Source of the DNA: Apoderus coryli | Lineage: Eukaryota; Arthropoda; Insecta; Coleoptera; Attelabidae | DNA length: 64,000 bases | Reading direction: 5' to 3' | Assembly: GCA_911728435.2 (NCBI GenBank) | Contig: OU452209.1 | Location: forward strand, 9,406,869 to 9,470,868 | Shown: positions 32,865 to 44,613 of the stretch, piece after piece | How positions within the stretch are numbered: the stretch's first letter is position 1 | How the letters are laid out: each line of letters opens with the position of its first letter | The notes under the pieces: generated by a model | Told to the model about the DNA's origin: nothing | Databases searched by the model: none | The model's input: only the letters and a program-made list of their open reading frames with translations | Position numbers and translations under genes: made by a program

Positions 32865-33452
32865 ATGGTGGCTAGAGTTAATGGTTATGATGACAATTTA
32901 GTTGATAAATTAATCAGAAAATATAAGTTTAAAAATGCACTTCATAATGCCACAACTTTCCGAGAAAGTCAAGATAGTTCCAAATTTATTTCGATCCCTT
33001 ATCTTCCAAAATTTACACGCGGTTTAAATAAGATTTTTAGTGACATTGGCTTTAAAACTGGTTTTCAATCTAGTACACGTCTAGGCAATCTGTTGGGCAA
33101 TCCAAAAGATAAAGTAGAGATGACGGAAAAATCTGGCATTTATGAAATCAGTTGTAAGGATTGTGACAAAGTTTATATAGGACAAACCAAAAGAAAACTT
33201 AATGTTAGATTTAAGGAGCATATTGCTCATTTAAGATATGGTAGGTTAGATAAGTCTAGTGTAGCAGAACATATGTTTGAAAATAATCATAGAGTAGATT
33301 CTAGTAACTTAAGATTGTTGAAATCTGTTAGCAATTGGAAATATTTGGACGCTTATGAAAGTTTGGAAATTATTAAGAATAATTCAAAAGCACTAAACAA
33401 AGATAAGGGTCCAATCCCTAATAGTATTTTGTATTCTTTAGTATGTAAGTAA
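32865..33452 (+). pseudogene. Penelope-like element, inverted partial copy with GIY-YIG domain
   Basis: 196 codons from MVARVNGYDDN to SILYSLVCK, the same protein as the minus-strand copy but lacking the RT YVDD segment. The frame extends a few codons upstream into antisense RT sequence (to 32,820), which is not native. The GIY-YIG domain is intact. Confidence 0.92.
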
Positions 33453-33577
33453 TTAATATATGTTGACGTATGTACCGCCCTCTCATTGGTTGCGCGGCGA
33501 CCAATCAGAGCGCGTATCTGTGGTATTTGAATAGTATATAAGCTGTAATATATTTAGTAGTAGTTTAGTTTTAATTC

Positions 33578-33620
33578 TCTCCTGAGGATGCTAACATTGT
33601 TAGCGAAACGCGCGTCGAGA
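33578..33620 (+). ncRNA. Hammerhead-ribozyme-like motif in the Penelope tail
   Basis: Core CTGAGGA (33,582-33,588; fits CUGANGA), stem II GCTAAC/GTTAGC with an ATT loop (33,590-33,604), GAAA (33,605-33,608), minimal stem III ACG/CGT with a CG loop, then GTC with the expected cleavage after C 33,616. Stem I is four pairs, TCTC with GAGA (33,578-33,581 and 33,617-33,620). One extra T sits between core and stem II. Hammerhead ribozymes are known in Penelope-like elements; activity here is inferred. Confidence 0.55.
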
Positions 33621-33884
33621 TTTAAAAAGAAGTGTTTTGGTGAAGTGGTAAAACGACTGTCAGTTTAGTCATTATATTGTTTTAACGAATAAGCCTATTT
33701 TTATAAGATTGAAGTTATGTCCAAGTTTTAGTATCAGGTCTGAGGAGAGACCAATGGTCAGGATGGCCGAATGTTATAATATTTTAGTATATAAGTGCAT
33801 TGTACTATTCGATGACCTGCAACATGTTTATTTTAACACACTTCATATTATAATTAGTGTGTTATTGGTTATATTTCAATCATT

Positions 33885-34116
33885 AAATCATATAACCCAA
33901 GATTGCTTTCTGTTTCGTTTTTGTTTATGTTAACTCTCTAAATATGTCAACGACTAATATTTTAAAAACAGCTGAATGTACAAGTTTTAATTTGGTAAAG
34001 GTTCACCAAATTAAAACTTGTTCATTCAGCCATTTTTAAAATATTAGTCGTTGACATGTTTAGAGAGTTAACATAAACAAAAACGAAACAGAAAGCAATC
34101 TTGGGTTATATGATTT
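33885..34116. repeat. Long hairpin, arms about 112 bp
   Basis: 33,885-33,996 and 34,005-34,116 are inverted copies with few mismatches, around an 8-nt loop (TTTGGT..ACCAAA at the centre). Follows the Penelope tail. No coding. Confidence 0.85.
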
Positions 34117-34220
34117 GATGATTAAAATAAAAGTTAGTTAGATGATTATATTGTTAGAGAGTAGTCGAATTTAGAAACAAGCTGTTGTACTGAGCGGATT
34201 AAATTCAATTATTTGCATTA

Positions 34221-35387
34221 TTATCGGGTTTTATTTGGATCTACTGTTATTACCCTTACAGGTGGAACCAATCCCCCAGCGGCATCCATGAAGAACACAA
34301 CGGTAACTAGCGCACCTCTTTCAGCGGCAGTCATAGCGCAAACTTGTTTTTTTCCCTTAAGGGAAATAACTTTGGGATGCTTTGACTGCGCAGTTGTTAT
34401 GCCAGTTTCATCGACATTATACAGTCTTAATGGATTAAACTTGATCTTTTCCAAACCTGGCTAAAGTAAATAAAAAAAGCGATCAAGATTTTCTTGTGTA
34501 AAGCCCTTTATTCTGGCTTTTGATAATCCTTGAGGTAACCGTAATGCTAAATTGGAATGACGTTTTAAAAAACCCCTTAACAATTTTTTTCGAGCAAGGC
34601 TTGAGAAAATTTATGTGAAATCCCATTTTGAATAGCAAGTTGGTATGCAAGCCTTCTTATATCGATTGTAGTTAAACCGAAGAATCGTCGGTCCATCTCT
34701 AAACAGTAATCAACTAAAGATTCCTCTAACTCTAATGGCAATGTAGATTTTCTTCCAGGTGGACCGGGTGAACTGCCATGTTTGACAGTCTTCTAAAGTA
34801 GACTTTGGGGCATTAAAGGTCTGTGAAGCTTTTAGATAGCCGATTTCTTTTTTTCTTACAGCCTCTCCAGCATGTTGCATATTTTCTGGAGACCAGTTTT
34901 TATGTGTTTTACTTCTTCCAGGTATTTCTGAAAATAAAAATACAAAATGTAAATTTTGTTAAAGTTGGTGTCCTAATTTCGGATATCCGAATTTGAGAAA
35001 CTCATGGTATCCGAAATTGGGCAAACAGCACTTTGAGGTTAAATTTGAAAAAACAAAACAACACAACGTACAATCAAATTTACACATATGTGTCAAAAAT
35101 TAGGATATCACACCTACCTTTTGATATATTTACACTCGAATTTGCACTGGAATTTGATGGAAAAATTGCCAATTTAAGAGAGCCGTAAAAAGACTCGACG
35201 AACGTAAGAACGTGTAAAGCGTTACTGTTCCCCTCTCAGTGGAAATATGAAACAATAAATTAGACATGCAGGTTTCTACAAGCGTTTTCCAAGCAGGCCT
35301 GTATGTTGTGCTCGTCACTTGTAGATGGCTCTGTAAATACATGGGTATCTGAAATTAGGATACCATCCGAAATTAGGTGACTTTCCT
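34221..35387 (-). pseudogene. pogo/Tigger-like transposase relic
   Basis: Minus-strand fragments in order: NWSPENMQHAGEAV and IGYLKAS (DNA-binding part, about 34,900), LELEESLVDYCLEMDRRFFGLT, LALRLPQGLSKARIKGF, then LYNVDETGITTAQSKHPKV (first catalytic D), KGKKQVCAMTAAERGALV and GGLVPPVRV. These are typical of pogo-family DDE proteins. Several frameshifts and stops; the C-terminal catalytic half is missing. At 35,330-35,387 repeated CCGAAATTAGG/CCTAATTTCGG motifs resemble the element's terminal repeats. Confidence 0.8.
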
Positions 35388-36917
35388 TATTATTTTTTTT
35401 AGTTATGGTGAAATTTTATCATACAATCTAAACTAGCGACCCCACAAGACATTTTTTGCTGAGGTCATCAATTTATTAAAAAAAATACATAATCCTAATT
35501 TACATCAAAATCGATTAGGGAGTTTTTATGAAAGTTACCATTACTTATTCCAAGAAATCCAAAAATATAAAAATATGTAGGGTATTCCATTTAAAATGAT
35601 TAAGCTGGCCACTAAACTTATATACACCTACACCATTTAAAATTCTGGTGTTATTGTCGGTGTAGCATTCTTCGGACGCCATGTATTAATAATACTCAAA
35701 TAATTAAAAACATTCTTTAAATCTAAGAAACTTTTGAATTAACATAACATAATGGCCACACTGTACATCCACTGTCATTTCTGATGATACCGTTGATACA
35801 CTTCATTATGGAGTGTAAAAAATTATTTTAGAGTAAAAAAATAAAGTAAAATAATATTTGTTTCACCATTGGAGCAGAGTCGCAATCTGCAACTGCTGAT
35901 TTCTGTATTTTCTCAGAGTATTACATGTTCTAAGTCGAAATCTTATAATTGAGTGATTTTAGTTGTTTACCAACTTTTTATAAAAGTAATAAAAAATACC
36001 AGGGAAGAAAGGGACGTGACACGACTTGTGCTGTCACTTCAAAAAGTAAATCCAGCCCTGTGCATTATCATCTCTGCACTTTTTTTCCAAGTAGGTATCA
36101 CGCATAACAACGGCTATGTAATACTTATAGTGTTTTTAGGTATTTCCCCTACCAATATTTTTTTTTCAATTTATCGGTTTTTATTACAATCAATTATTGT
36201 AATAACTACTTACTGATATATCCGTATCCCATATTGTTTCTATTGTTTAAGTGTAAAAAATACCAGTGCTAATAGATTTATGATATTATTTCTAGTGTTC
36301 GTTGTATAAATACATGGAATAAAATTTATTTTACAATAAATTAATACAAAAATTGTTAATATTTATGTAGGTATAATAAATAGTGAGAGTGATCTATAAT
36401 TACAGTGTGTCCAAAATAAGCAGGGATAGCATTGGGATTTTAAAAAGTGTAAGAGTTGCAATGTTGGCTAAAATATGAAATAGTTTAATTTACTTTTTAA
36501 TGTAATTCTACTTTTTTAATTTTTATGTAAAAACTTAAAACTCATTTTAAACTCTAATCTACATGTCACTTATTATGTTTTTTGTCTTCATTTAAAATTA
36601 GTTAAAAAAACACACTAACTACGGCTTTCAATGTTTTAAAAATTTTAATTCCTATAACTGTTCTAAAAACTCAATTGAAATCAAAACATTCAGTTCTAAT
36701 AATTAATAATAATAATTCAAGCTAATTATATTAATAAGTTAACTATCAAAACGTCGCTCAAACAAATGACAGTTGCTTTCTAACCATATATAGATAATAT
36801 CGTCCAACTGAGGATCTTAAAACATATACTGAAATGTGTAAAGTATATTATTCAACAAATAGGTACATGTTTATGCAATTCATCAACTATACTTTGCTAT
36901 TTTAAGAGTTACAAGGG
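35388..36917. other. AT-rich DNA without a recognised gene
   Basis: The only longer frame (35,953-36,216, 87 codons) is low-complexity and hydrophobic with no motif. ACAGTGTGTCCAAAATAAG at 36,402 resembles a Tc1/mariner TIR start but no partner was found. Confidence 0.55.
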
Positions 36918-37004
36918 CGGTTGAATTAGAAGAAAGTTACCATTTTCAAAGCTTATTAAAAATATATGTTCGTTGTTGCCAAATTTCTATTAGTTTCCGA
37001 GATA

Positions 37005-37189
37005 CCGGGTGATTTGTAATAAAACACCACAAATTATATTGTCAAATATTTCGAAAACCATTAGCTTTAGAAGCACAGACACCACGTAGAGCATAGAAAA
37101 TCATAAAACTTTTCGATTGAAGGTTCTAAAACTAGTAGGTTTCGAAATATTTGACATAATAACGTTTAGTGTTTTTACAAATCACCCTG
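37005..37189. mobile_element. Tc1/mariner-type MITE, 185 bp
   Basis: Ends CCGGGTGATTTGTAA and the inverse of TTACAAATCACCCTG, flanked by TA on each side (37,003-37,004 and 37,190-37,191). The internal TATTTGACAA/GTCAAATA stretches extend the inverted repeat. Non-coding. Confidence 0.8.
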
Positions 37190-37241
37190 TATCTGGGAAA
37201 CTCATCATCATCATCAGCATTCACTTGCTAACGAGTATGAA

Positions 37242-37652
37242 TTATTCCAACTCAGGGATTTCTGTTGTGAACTCTAAAAGATGGCTAAACCGACCGATCC
37301 TCGAGTCGCAAATCTTGTCACAAAATTGACACACCCAATCACCACCATTTACCGGCTGTTGTAGGTGCGCTGCCCCATCGATGCGTTTCCTTGCATCCTC
37401 AAAAACAGGATGGCCCTCGTAAATGGTACGCCTCCGTCTCGGCCGGTCGTTCGTGATTTGCACCCAGTTGCTCTTCACATCTAAGCCACACTTCTTCATG
37501 CTGGTCATTAGAACATCCTTATAACTCTTTTGCTGTCCTCCCTGATTTCGTGAGCCGACCTTAAGATGTGAATAAAGGATTCTCTTTGAAAGGCGTTCCG
37601 CTGGGATGCGGATTACGTGGCCAGTCCATCTCAGCTGGTGTCTCACAATCAT
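37242..37652 (-). pseudogene. LINE ORF2 C-terminus with zinc finger
   Basis: Contains LRWTGHVIRIPAERLSKRIL, typical of the region after RT in these LINEs, then a terminal WVCQFCDKICDSRIGRFSH finger (C-x2-C, ending SH). Upstream 37,660-38,100 continues in other frames (for example LGMKFQDRRTN and a QNIESFSYLGS-like segment). Confidence 0.8.
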
Positions 37653-38586
37653 CGCCTCAATGCTAGTTCATTCAGCTTCCTCTAGAACGCTGATGTTTGT
37701 TCGTCGGTCCTGAAATTTCATTCCAAGAATTCTTCTAAGACATCGTTCATGATACTTCTCTAGGGTTTTTAAATGCGTCCGATAAGTGGTCCAAGACTCA
37801 CCAGTATAGGTAACGGAATTTAATTAATACGTAAGGAAATACAATAGCCTTATACACTCGCCTCTTAGTTCGAAGACTCTGGTCCTTAGTCGGCCAAAAG
37901 ATGCGCTTGTCCATCTTATACGATGCTGAATTTAATCATTGATATTTGCATTGGCCGCGAGGATGCTGCCGAGGTAAGAGAAACTCTCGATGTTCTGAAG
38001 TCTGTCTCCGTTAACTAAAATATGTGGTGGGACAGCCACAGTGTTTGGTGCAAGCTGGTAGGGAATCTGTGTTTTCTGTATATTTCGTTCAGGGTCGATA
38101 CTCCTGTATGCGCTATTAAATACATTTAGTATATACCTATTGGAGATTCTCTTCTGTATTAGCTAAAACTGATGTGGATACGATCTTCATCCCAGCTTGC
38201 CGTCTACGAAAGTTGAAGAGTCCGCCGCCATCAAATCTGTAGACGAACTCTATTCCCCTCGGTAGCTCATCCTTAACAAGTTGAATGACCGTTCCCACAA
38301 ACATCGAAAACAAAATCGGTGCTAGTTGTTATTGGGAAGGGTTCTCCCGGTCCGCTGCTGTTGAGAACTGCTGCTAATATCCTCCACAGAGCTTCACGGT
38401 TAACAGAGTCGAACGCCTTAAAAAGGTTTATAAAACCCATGTATAGAGGACGATTTTACTCTCGTGACTTTTCCTGTAATTGCCTGGCACTAAATATCAT
38501 ATCGGCTGTACCCCTGTTGGGTCTAAAACCACATTGTGATTCCGGCAAACACCCTTCCGAGAGTGGGAGAACACGATTTGACAAAA
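37653..38586 (-). pseudogene. LINE reverse transcriptase core, degraded
   Basis: Fragments readable in several frames: PLYMGFINLFKAFDSVNREAL-like segment (38,370-38,450), LFSMFVGTVIQLVKDELPRG and EFVYRFDGGGLFNFRRRQ (38,190-38,310), and KRIFWPTKDQS near 37,900. Order matches RT palm to thumb on the minus strand. Many indels. Confidence 0.7.
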
Positions 38587-39384
38587 TTATTGCAAGAACC
38601 TTTTCGGCGATGGAGAGGAGTGAAATACCACGATAGTTTCCACATACGGACCTATCCCCTTTCTTAAATATAGTGCCATTTCAGCAGGCACTGTTTCGGT
38701 GTTCCATATTTTGGTTATTTGAACATGAAAATGTTCCAATATCACAGGTCCTCCTTCTTTAAAAAGTTCAGGAGATATGCCATCAGAGCCAGCTGCTTTG
38801 TTGTATTTAAGTTGTCGAATAGCTTTATCAACTGCTTGCAGAGAAGGTACATCTTCCAAGTGTTGTTGGGTTGGTCTATGTGGCAACCGATTAAGTGTTG
38901 CATTATCAACATTCATGTCTTTGTTTAGTAGTTCCTGAAAATGTTTATTCCACCGGGAACCAATCACGTGCAATCCTTTAGAAGACGAGAGCCATCGCCG
39001 GTTTGTTTGCAGTGGGTTAAGAATCTGTGCAGAGGGGCCGTAAATGGTCTTAGTGGCATGGAAGAAGGCTCTAGTGTTGTTCCTGTCGGCTAGTTGTTGC
39101 ATTTCGATCGATTTAGCCGTCCACCACTGATTCTTCAGATATCGAGTTCTTCGTTGTACTTCAGACCATTTGAAAGACACGCTTTTTTTATGTTGAGTTG
39201 CGGTCATTTTGCCAGGTGAGGCTTTACGCTTAGTGTCTATTAGTCTTTGTATATCTTCATCATTTTCGTTGAACCAGTCCTGATGTATACGTCGGACATA
39301 GCCTAGCGTCTCTTCACCAGCAGAGAGCACGGCGGATCTAAATGTTGTTGGAAACACAGTTTCGCTAGGTTGTCCTTTAGGCAT
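38587..39384 (-). pseudogene. LINE linker and N-terminal RT segment
   Basis: 265 codons: HQDWFNENDEDIQRLIDTKR, RYLKNQWWTAKSIEMQQLAD, FFHATKTIYGP, RWNKHFQELLN and AIRQLKYNKAAGSDGISPEL (start of RT), then GPVILEHFHVQITKIW. The frame ends near the conserved region before the RT catalytic motif. Confidence 0.85.
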
Positions 39385-39479
39385 TCAATGTTAAGCATTC
39401 GCCTTAATTCCCTTCCCTGTTGTGGTCGTTTTACAGGTAGATGTAGGGTCATACTGGATCGCACAAGTCGGTGATCAGT

Positions 39480-40163
39480 CTAGCCATCATCAGCACTCGT
39501 TAAATCGTTGGTGCTCTTCACTACTTCATGTCGGTCACAAGCGCGAACAATTACGTAGTCAATCATATGCCAGTGCTTAGACCTTGGATGTTGCCATGTC
39601 GTCTTAAACTTTTCTTTTTGTCTAAAACGTGTATTTGTAATAACAAGACCTTGTTCTGCGCATTTGGTTAGCAGCAATAGACCGTTGGAATTACACTTTC
39701 CTACTCCTTCTTTGCCGATGGTATTAGGCGAGAGAGCAGAGTCTCGACCAACTCGAGCGTAGAAGTCTCCTAGCAGGATGATCTTGTCGGAGTCAGGAAC
39801 GACAGCACTCTATCAAGCTGGGAGTAGAATTCCTCTTTTAATTCTTCGTCGGTGTCCATGGTTGGTATAATTGTGGCTCTCTGATCCCGGCTTAGTTTGA
39901 GGCGAAGGGTCATCAACCTCTCATTTATGCCAGATGGTAGTTCGTCCAAATAAGTAATTATGTCATATTTAATTGCAAATCCGAAACCATGTATACGAGG
40001 TTGTTTTTTGGTTTTTTCCTTTCCAAAAGAAAGTATAGCCCCAACCATGTTCTTTCAGTTGACCCTCACCTGATCTTCTGGTCTCACTTAATGCAGCAAT
40101 GTCAATGCTGAATGGTTTTAGTTCACGGGCTATAATTGCCGTACGTCGTTCTTGTGTCCGCAT
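39480..40163 (-). pseudogene. LINE endonuclease fragments
   Basis: Minus-strand pieces: RRTAIIARELKPFSIDIAAL then SETRRSGEG (endonuclease E motif) and GYTFFWKGKNQ (40,163-39,969); DEELKEEFYSQLDRVLSFL (39,870-39,790); GDFYARVGRD in another frame; and EQGLVITNTRFRQKEKFKTT with HMIDYVIV (39,677-39,480). Three frames, so dead. Confidence 0.82.
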
Positions 40164-40995
40164 CCATGAGTGGGCGGACGTTTAATGTCGCGAAGTTCAA
40201 ATGTTTACCGGTATTATTTTTATTTTACCCTCAAATGGTGCACCCTCTGGACGAGGTTATCCAGACAGGTGGATGGGAGGACTGACTATGTTTAGTGCAC
40301 CTTTTGTAGCCCCTTCGCCATGCCGGGTGAGCAGAGGGGAGCGGACCCTAAAAAAGACTGCTTAGTCACAAGTGCAGGACACGAGCAGCTCCACAGTCCC
40401 AAATCCTGAAGCTGAACGGCCAACACACACTCGCCGCCTACGTGCCGGTTTGTCACTAGGAGCTTCCAGATCACACAATCCTGCTTCCGTCGCGACTCCC
40501 CGATCGCCGCAGGGCTTTCGGTGGTGGCATTTGGACTTCGCCTTCGTTGGAATATGCCTGTGCTTGAGATTTTTTAACGTGGTAATGCTGCTGCACATAA
40601 GCAATCACACGACCCCTGACAGAAGCTGAAGTCCGACCCAATGGCATAGTGTCTACGACGATTGGAGACTCTAGCATTGCTGCAATCTGTTGCTGGGGTG
40701 TCAATAGATGCGTGAGTAATATGTTGGATTCGCATCCTAGACGACGCTTAAGCGCATGGGATAGAGGTCCTCTGGTGCGACGTATAACGAGATCAGAGTC
40801 GTTCATTTAGTTGTCGCACTGTTGTGCCTACAGGCAGTACGGCTCGCCAAGAGTGCCGTAGCAGAGAAGTCATTCTCTGGCCTTAGTTGAGTAGTTGAAT
40901 TATAAGAGACAAAACTCTCGGAAACTAATAGAAAATTGGCAGCAACGAAAATGCATTTTTAATATACTTCGAAAATGGAAACTATCTTCTAATTT

Positions 40996-41524
40996 ACTGG
41001 CCTCGAAACACTTCAAATAACAAAGTTACCCATACTGCTTAGTAACTGTCTACTTTTGTGTTTCGCCAAAAACGTAAAACCAAAAGTAATACCTATACGC
41101 GAAAGTTTCTTTCAAAAAAAATTCATTCAAATTTTATGATATTTTAGTTCCTAACGTATTATATTAAAATACATTGGATATGGGATTTAAATAAAAAAAA
41201 GTTATAAGTATGGTTAGTCATAATGCTTTTTGACTATGATTCTTCACACGTGTTGTGATAAACTTGTTATTAATATTTTATTATAATATTCTGCAGTGTC
41301 CCGTTAAATTCCTATATCTCCTTTTATTTTCATCTAATTAACTAATATTATAATATATTTTAACTAGGTACAAAACTTATTATACCTAATTGCCACCTAT
41401 GCATTTAATATTTGTATTATGATACATAGTTATTAAAAAGCTGTGTTAGCTGTTGCAAATTTTAAATTACAATTTCATGGTTAAAATTTTTACTCTAAGA
41501 AATTAAAATAATATAATTCTTGTA
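40996..41524. other. AT-rich DNA without a recognised gene
   Basis: No open frame or repeat structure that I can support. Confidence 0.5.
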
Positions 41525-41896
41525 CAGGGTGAGCAAAATTCGATGTCCCGGAGGACATGAAAAACGATAGAAAAATTTCAAAAGAGGTTCTCAAATGGGA
41601 TTAAGTAAGCTCCATTTTAACCCACACTTAATTTTGTTTCCAAATTTGGAAACTGAAGTAAATAATGACGTCATCAACTTTTTTCTCCAGAAACATCCCT
41701 CTATTTTTGCATAGTTTAAAAGGGCTAATTTTTCTGTACCACTTCTGTAAAGAACAAATTTTGGTATCTTGATTCGTTACAAAAATAGAAGCAAATTTAT
41801 AGAAAAAACTAATATAAAAAATTCGCAACCGTCACAACTTTTAAACAAGTAGGCTTTGGAAACAAACTGCAATTATATCTGTCAATAATTAAACTA

Positions 41897-42130
41897 ATGG
41901 TTGGCAAACAGTTTTATTGTCATTTGATTTGTAAGATGGAACGGAATTTACGTGCAAACATCGAGGCATTTTCTTCACGAAAGGAAAGAATAATGGCTAA
42001 AGGAGTAAATTCTGACAATATTGTTGCCATTATTTTGCAATATTTTGAAGATTATCCACGAAACTCGATTGTCAAGCTGCTCGTGAGTTAAATTTAAAAT
42101 ATAGTTATGTACGAAACATTTTGAATAAAA
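41897..42130 (+). pseudogene. Mariner transposase, N-terminal remnant
   Basis: MERNLRANIEAFSSRKERIM (ATG 41,936) and NIVAIILQYFEDYPRNSI in one frame, then ARELNLKYSYVRNILNKNGYQ in another: a helix-turn-helix DNA-binding region with a frameshift near 42,070. Confidence 0.6.
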
Positions 42131-42837
42131 ATGGTTATCAAGTTTTTGTATGTTTTTGGACCATTTTTCCTTTTAATTTTTTTATTGTTTTTATTTGGGT
42201 TTCAAGTTCTTGAAAACAATTTTTTTTATTTTTTAGCGAAAAGTTACATTTCGATTGTTTAACTTTATTGACTGCGTTTCGGCGATGGTTTATCGCCTTC
42301 TTCAGGTCATTCTAGAACATTACAAACATTATATGTATTATGTATAATACATTCAAACATCGTATAAACCTGATTTACCTATTTTTTTAATTTCCCACAA
42401 GAATTGTCAACATGCTAAAAAAAAATTGAGATAAAGACGGATATAACCATTTTGAAGTTCCCTGAGACGATTAAGACCAATTTCAGATGGAAGTCTGTCT
42501 GTGTGCATGTGTGTCTGTATGTATTCTACCACGATAGGGCCCAAACGCTTTAACCAATTGAGCTAAATTTTGGCATATGAGTTTGGGGCTGTCTTAGGAT
42601 GAAGCCCTTATATTTTGGTTTAAATCGCTTGAGCCCTGTGATAGGAGTGGACACAACCGCTAAATTTTCATATATCAGTAGGGGTCGAGTGATACGTCAT
42701 TTTAAAGCATTTTTGATGTACTTTACAACGATATTTGCCCCCATAATTCTCGAGAAAATTGCGTTTAAAGCAGTTAGGTAGTTTAAACGTATATAATATA
42801 CTACATTTAAAATACCTACAATACGAGTATATACGAT

Positions 42838-42922
42838 AGGTGGTACCGTGGCCTCGCTAATAGAATCTTTGTATTTGGATGTTAGGCGTTCGAATCCCAG
42901 CTCTGGTAATACTTTTTTTTCT
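42838..42922 (+). repeat. tRNA-derived SINE-like head
   Basis: An A-box-like GTGGCCTCGCTAATAG (about 42,848-42,863) and a B box GTTCGAATCC (42,888-42,897) are spaced as in tRNA genes and followed by an eight-T pol III terminator (42,913-42,920). The T stem has mismatches, so it is not a functional tRNA. Only one copy is in the window. Confidence 0.45.
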
Positions 42923-43887
42923 TCTAATTTTTGAATAAAGTAGTTAGTTTGTTACATTAGTTTATAGAAAATAATGCGAATAATTAATTAATTTTAATTA
43001 GTATTATTATTATTAAAATTCTGTTTCGTTACGCAGTTAATATATTTTTAATTATATTATATTTTGTCGGGAAAGTTTTGGGGCAACACAACCATTTTTT
43101 TTTACAGTTAGTTATTAAAATTCAGAATATAAATTAAACATTTCAAAAATTTCATTTTATAAAATACATAAAAAAAGCAAAATCTACTTTACAAAAAACG
43201 TTTACGTTTACATTTCATTTATAAAATATTCAAAAAAAGAATGCACAAACTTTACAATGAAGCTACTAACAAAATAATAAAAAATAACACACAACCTATC
43301 ATTACCATAATATGCGAAAGGCCTATCAGAAACATTTCAGAGGAAGATAAAAAACTTCAATTTGACAGTGTGTCATAAAAATACCAACTCTTTAAAAAAT
43401 AACCTATACAGTAATCTAAAAACGAAAACGCCTAAAATAACATATACATGTAGTTTACGAAATACCATGTAACAAAACATAGCTAATCTCATGATCACAC
43501 TTTTGATATCGAAAATAGAAAAATTCTAGACACTAAAAAAATGAGGAATTTTAGAAATGATCTAATACCAGAAACAAAAGAACAGTACAAATGATAGAAC
43601 AGACATCCAATACTTAAGCAACATATACCATAACTTAATATGAAATTGCAGACGTACACACTTATAATAGTTCCTCGTAACTCCACAATTTCCTAATTTT
43701 ATTATACCTATACCTATAGTAGATCGACATACCACCACATTTATCAATTTCAATAAAAAAAATAAATAAATATAAAAAAACTCTAAATATAGTAATAATA
43801 ATAATAGTACAGCAAATATTTTGATATATGACAAATTCAGGGAATTTATAAACTTATATTAGCAAAAAAAATTTAAATTGCTAAATC
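42923..43887. other. Non-coding interior of the foldback composite
   Basis: AT-rich, no open frame with a recognisable product. Short microsatellite-like runs only. Confidence 0.5.
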
Positions 43888-44106
43888 ATAAAAAGGTCAT
43901 AAAATTATTACTTTTACACTTAAACATAGAGAGCTATTCATGCCTCGAGGGCAACAGTTTATTTTACATTAAAAATACATATATTTCGCAGGACTTCACG
44001 TTTAGTCCTGCGAAATATATGTATTTTTAATGTAAAATAAACTGTTGCTCTCGAGGCATGAATAGCTCTCTATGTTTAAGTGTAAAAGTAATAATTTTAT
44101 GACCTT
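43888..44106. repeat. Near-perfect palindrome, arms about 100 bp
   Basis: The arms read CATAAAAAGGTCATAAAATT inwards to CATATATTTCGCAGGACT, with a short loop near 44,000 (TTCACGTTTAG). The CCTCGAGG-containing part of the arm recurs at 48,865-48,900 and 50,690-50,735. Confidence 0.85.
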
Positions 44107-44613
44107 TTTATGATTTATCTAAAATTTATATATATTTTTTTTGTTTTAGACATCAGCTATTTTTTTTAAGTATCGGGTTTTGTTCCTTTTTCTTCACTTT
44201 GAGGGCACTATTTATACGTACATATTTTATATTTCAGGTCTTCTAGGCCAAGTGCTTGTACACAAAATAGTTGATTTTTTTAGTTTTATTATATAATTTA
44301 TTTGGCCCCTGTTCTACTGGTTACGAACGCCTATGTAAACAAAATTGTTATGCTGCATGTTGTAGGTTATCTTATATCAAAGCCAATTTTTCTGTTATAA
44401 TCGGGATTTTTTTTTTCATTTTTGAACCTTGCTTACACTATTTTCGAATGCTTGTGTGAACCAGTTCATTTATGTAACATTTTTTAGGTTATATCCTATC
44501 ACAACTATGAAAAAGTATTCCGTATTTCGAATAAGTTTAGGAAGTCTATATTTTTTCATTTTGACCTCTTTTACACTATTTACGAACGCCTATGAAAACA
44601 AGTTATTTATATA

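Larger units (their letters stand above)
31736..33589. repeat. Head-to-head inverted dimer of a Penelope-like element
   Basis: Arms 31,736-32,462 and 32,863-33,589 are each 727 bp and nearly identical inverted copies; I saw one silent difference (ATT/ATC in LDKLIRKYK). The 400-bp centre (32,463-32,862) is the RT portion of the left copy only. Both arms end at the same base of the CCTGAGGAT motif. Confidence 0.93.
37195..40890 (-). mobile_element. RTE-like non-LTR retrotransposon, degraded
   Basis: Minus strand, 5' end near 40,890, 3' tail of GAT repeats at about 37,202-37,215. Endonuclease, RT and C-terminal zinc-finger parts are in order but in many broken frames. The 5' leader (40,200-40,860) is clearly GC-richer than the surroundings. 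I call it RTE-like from the motifs; the clade is not certain. Confidence 0.8.

Noticed and set aside
42838..42922. Functional tRNA gene
   Set aside because: The B box is good, but the T stem and acceptor do not pair properly.
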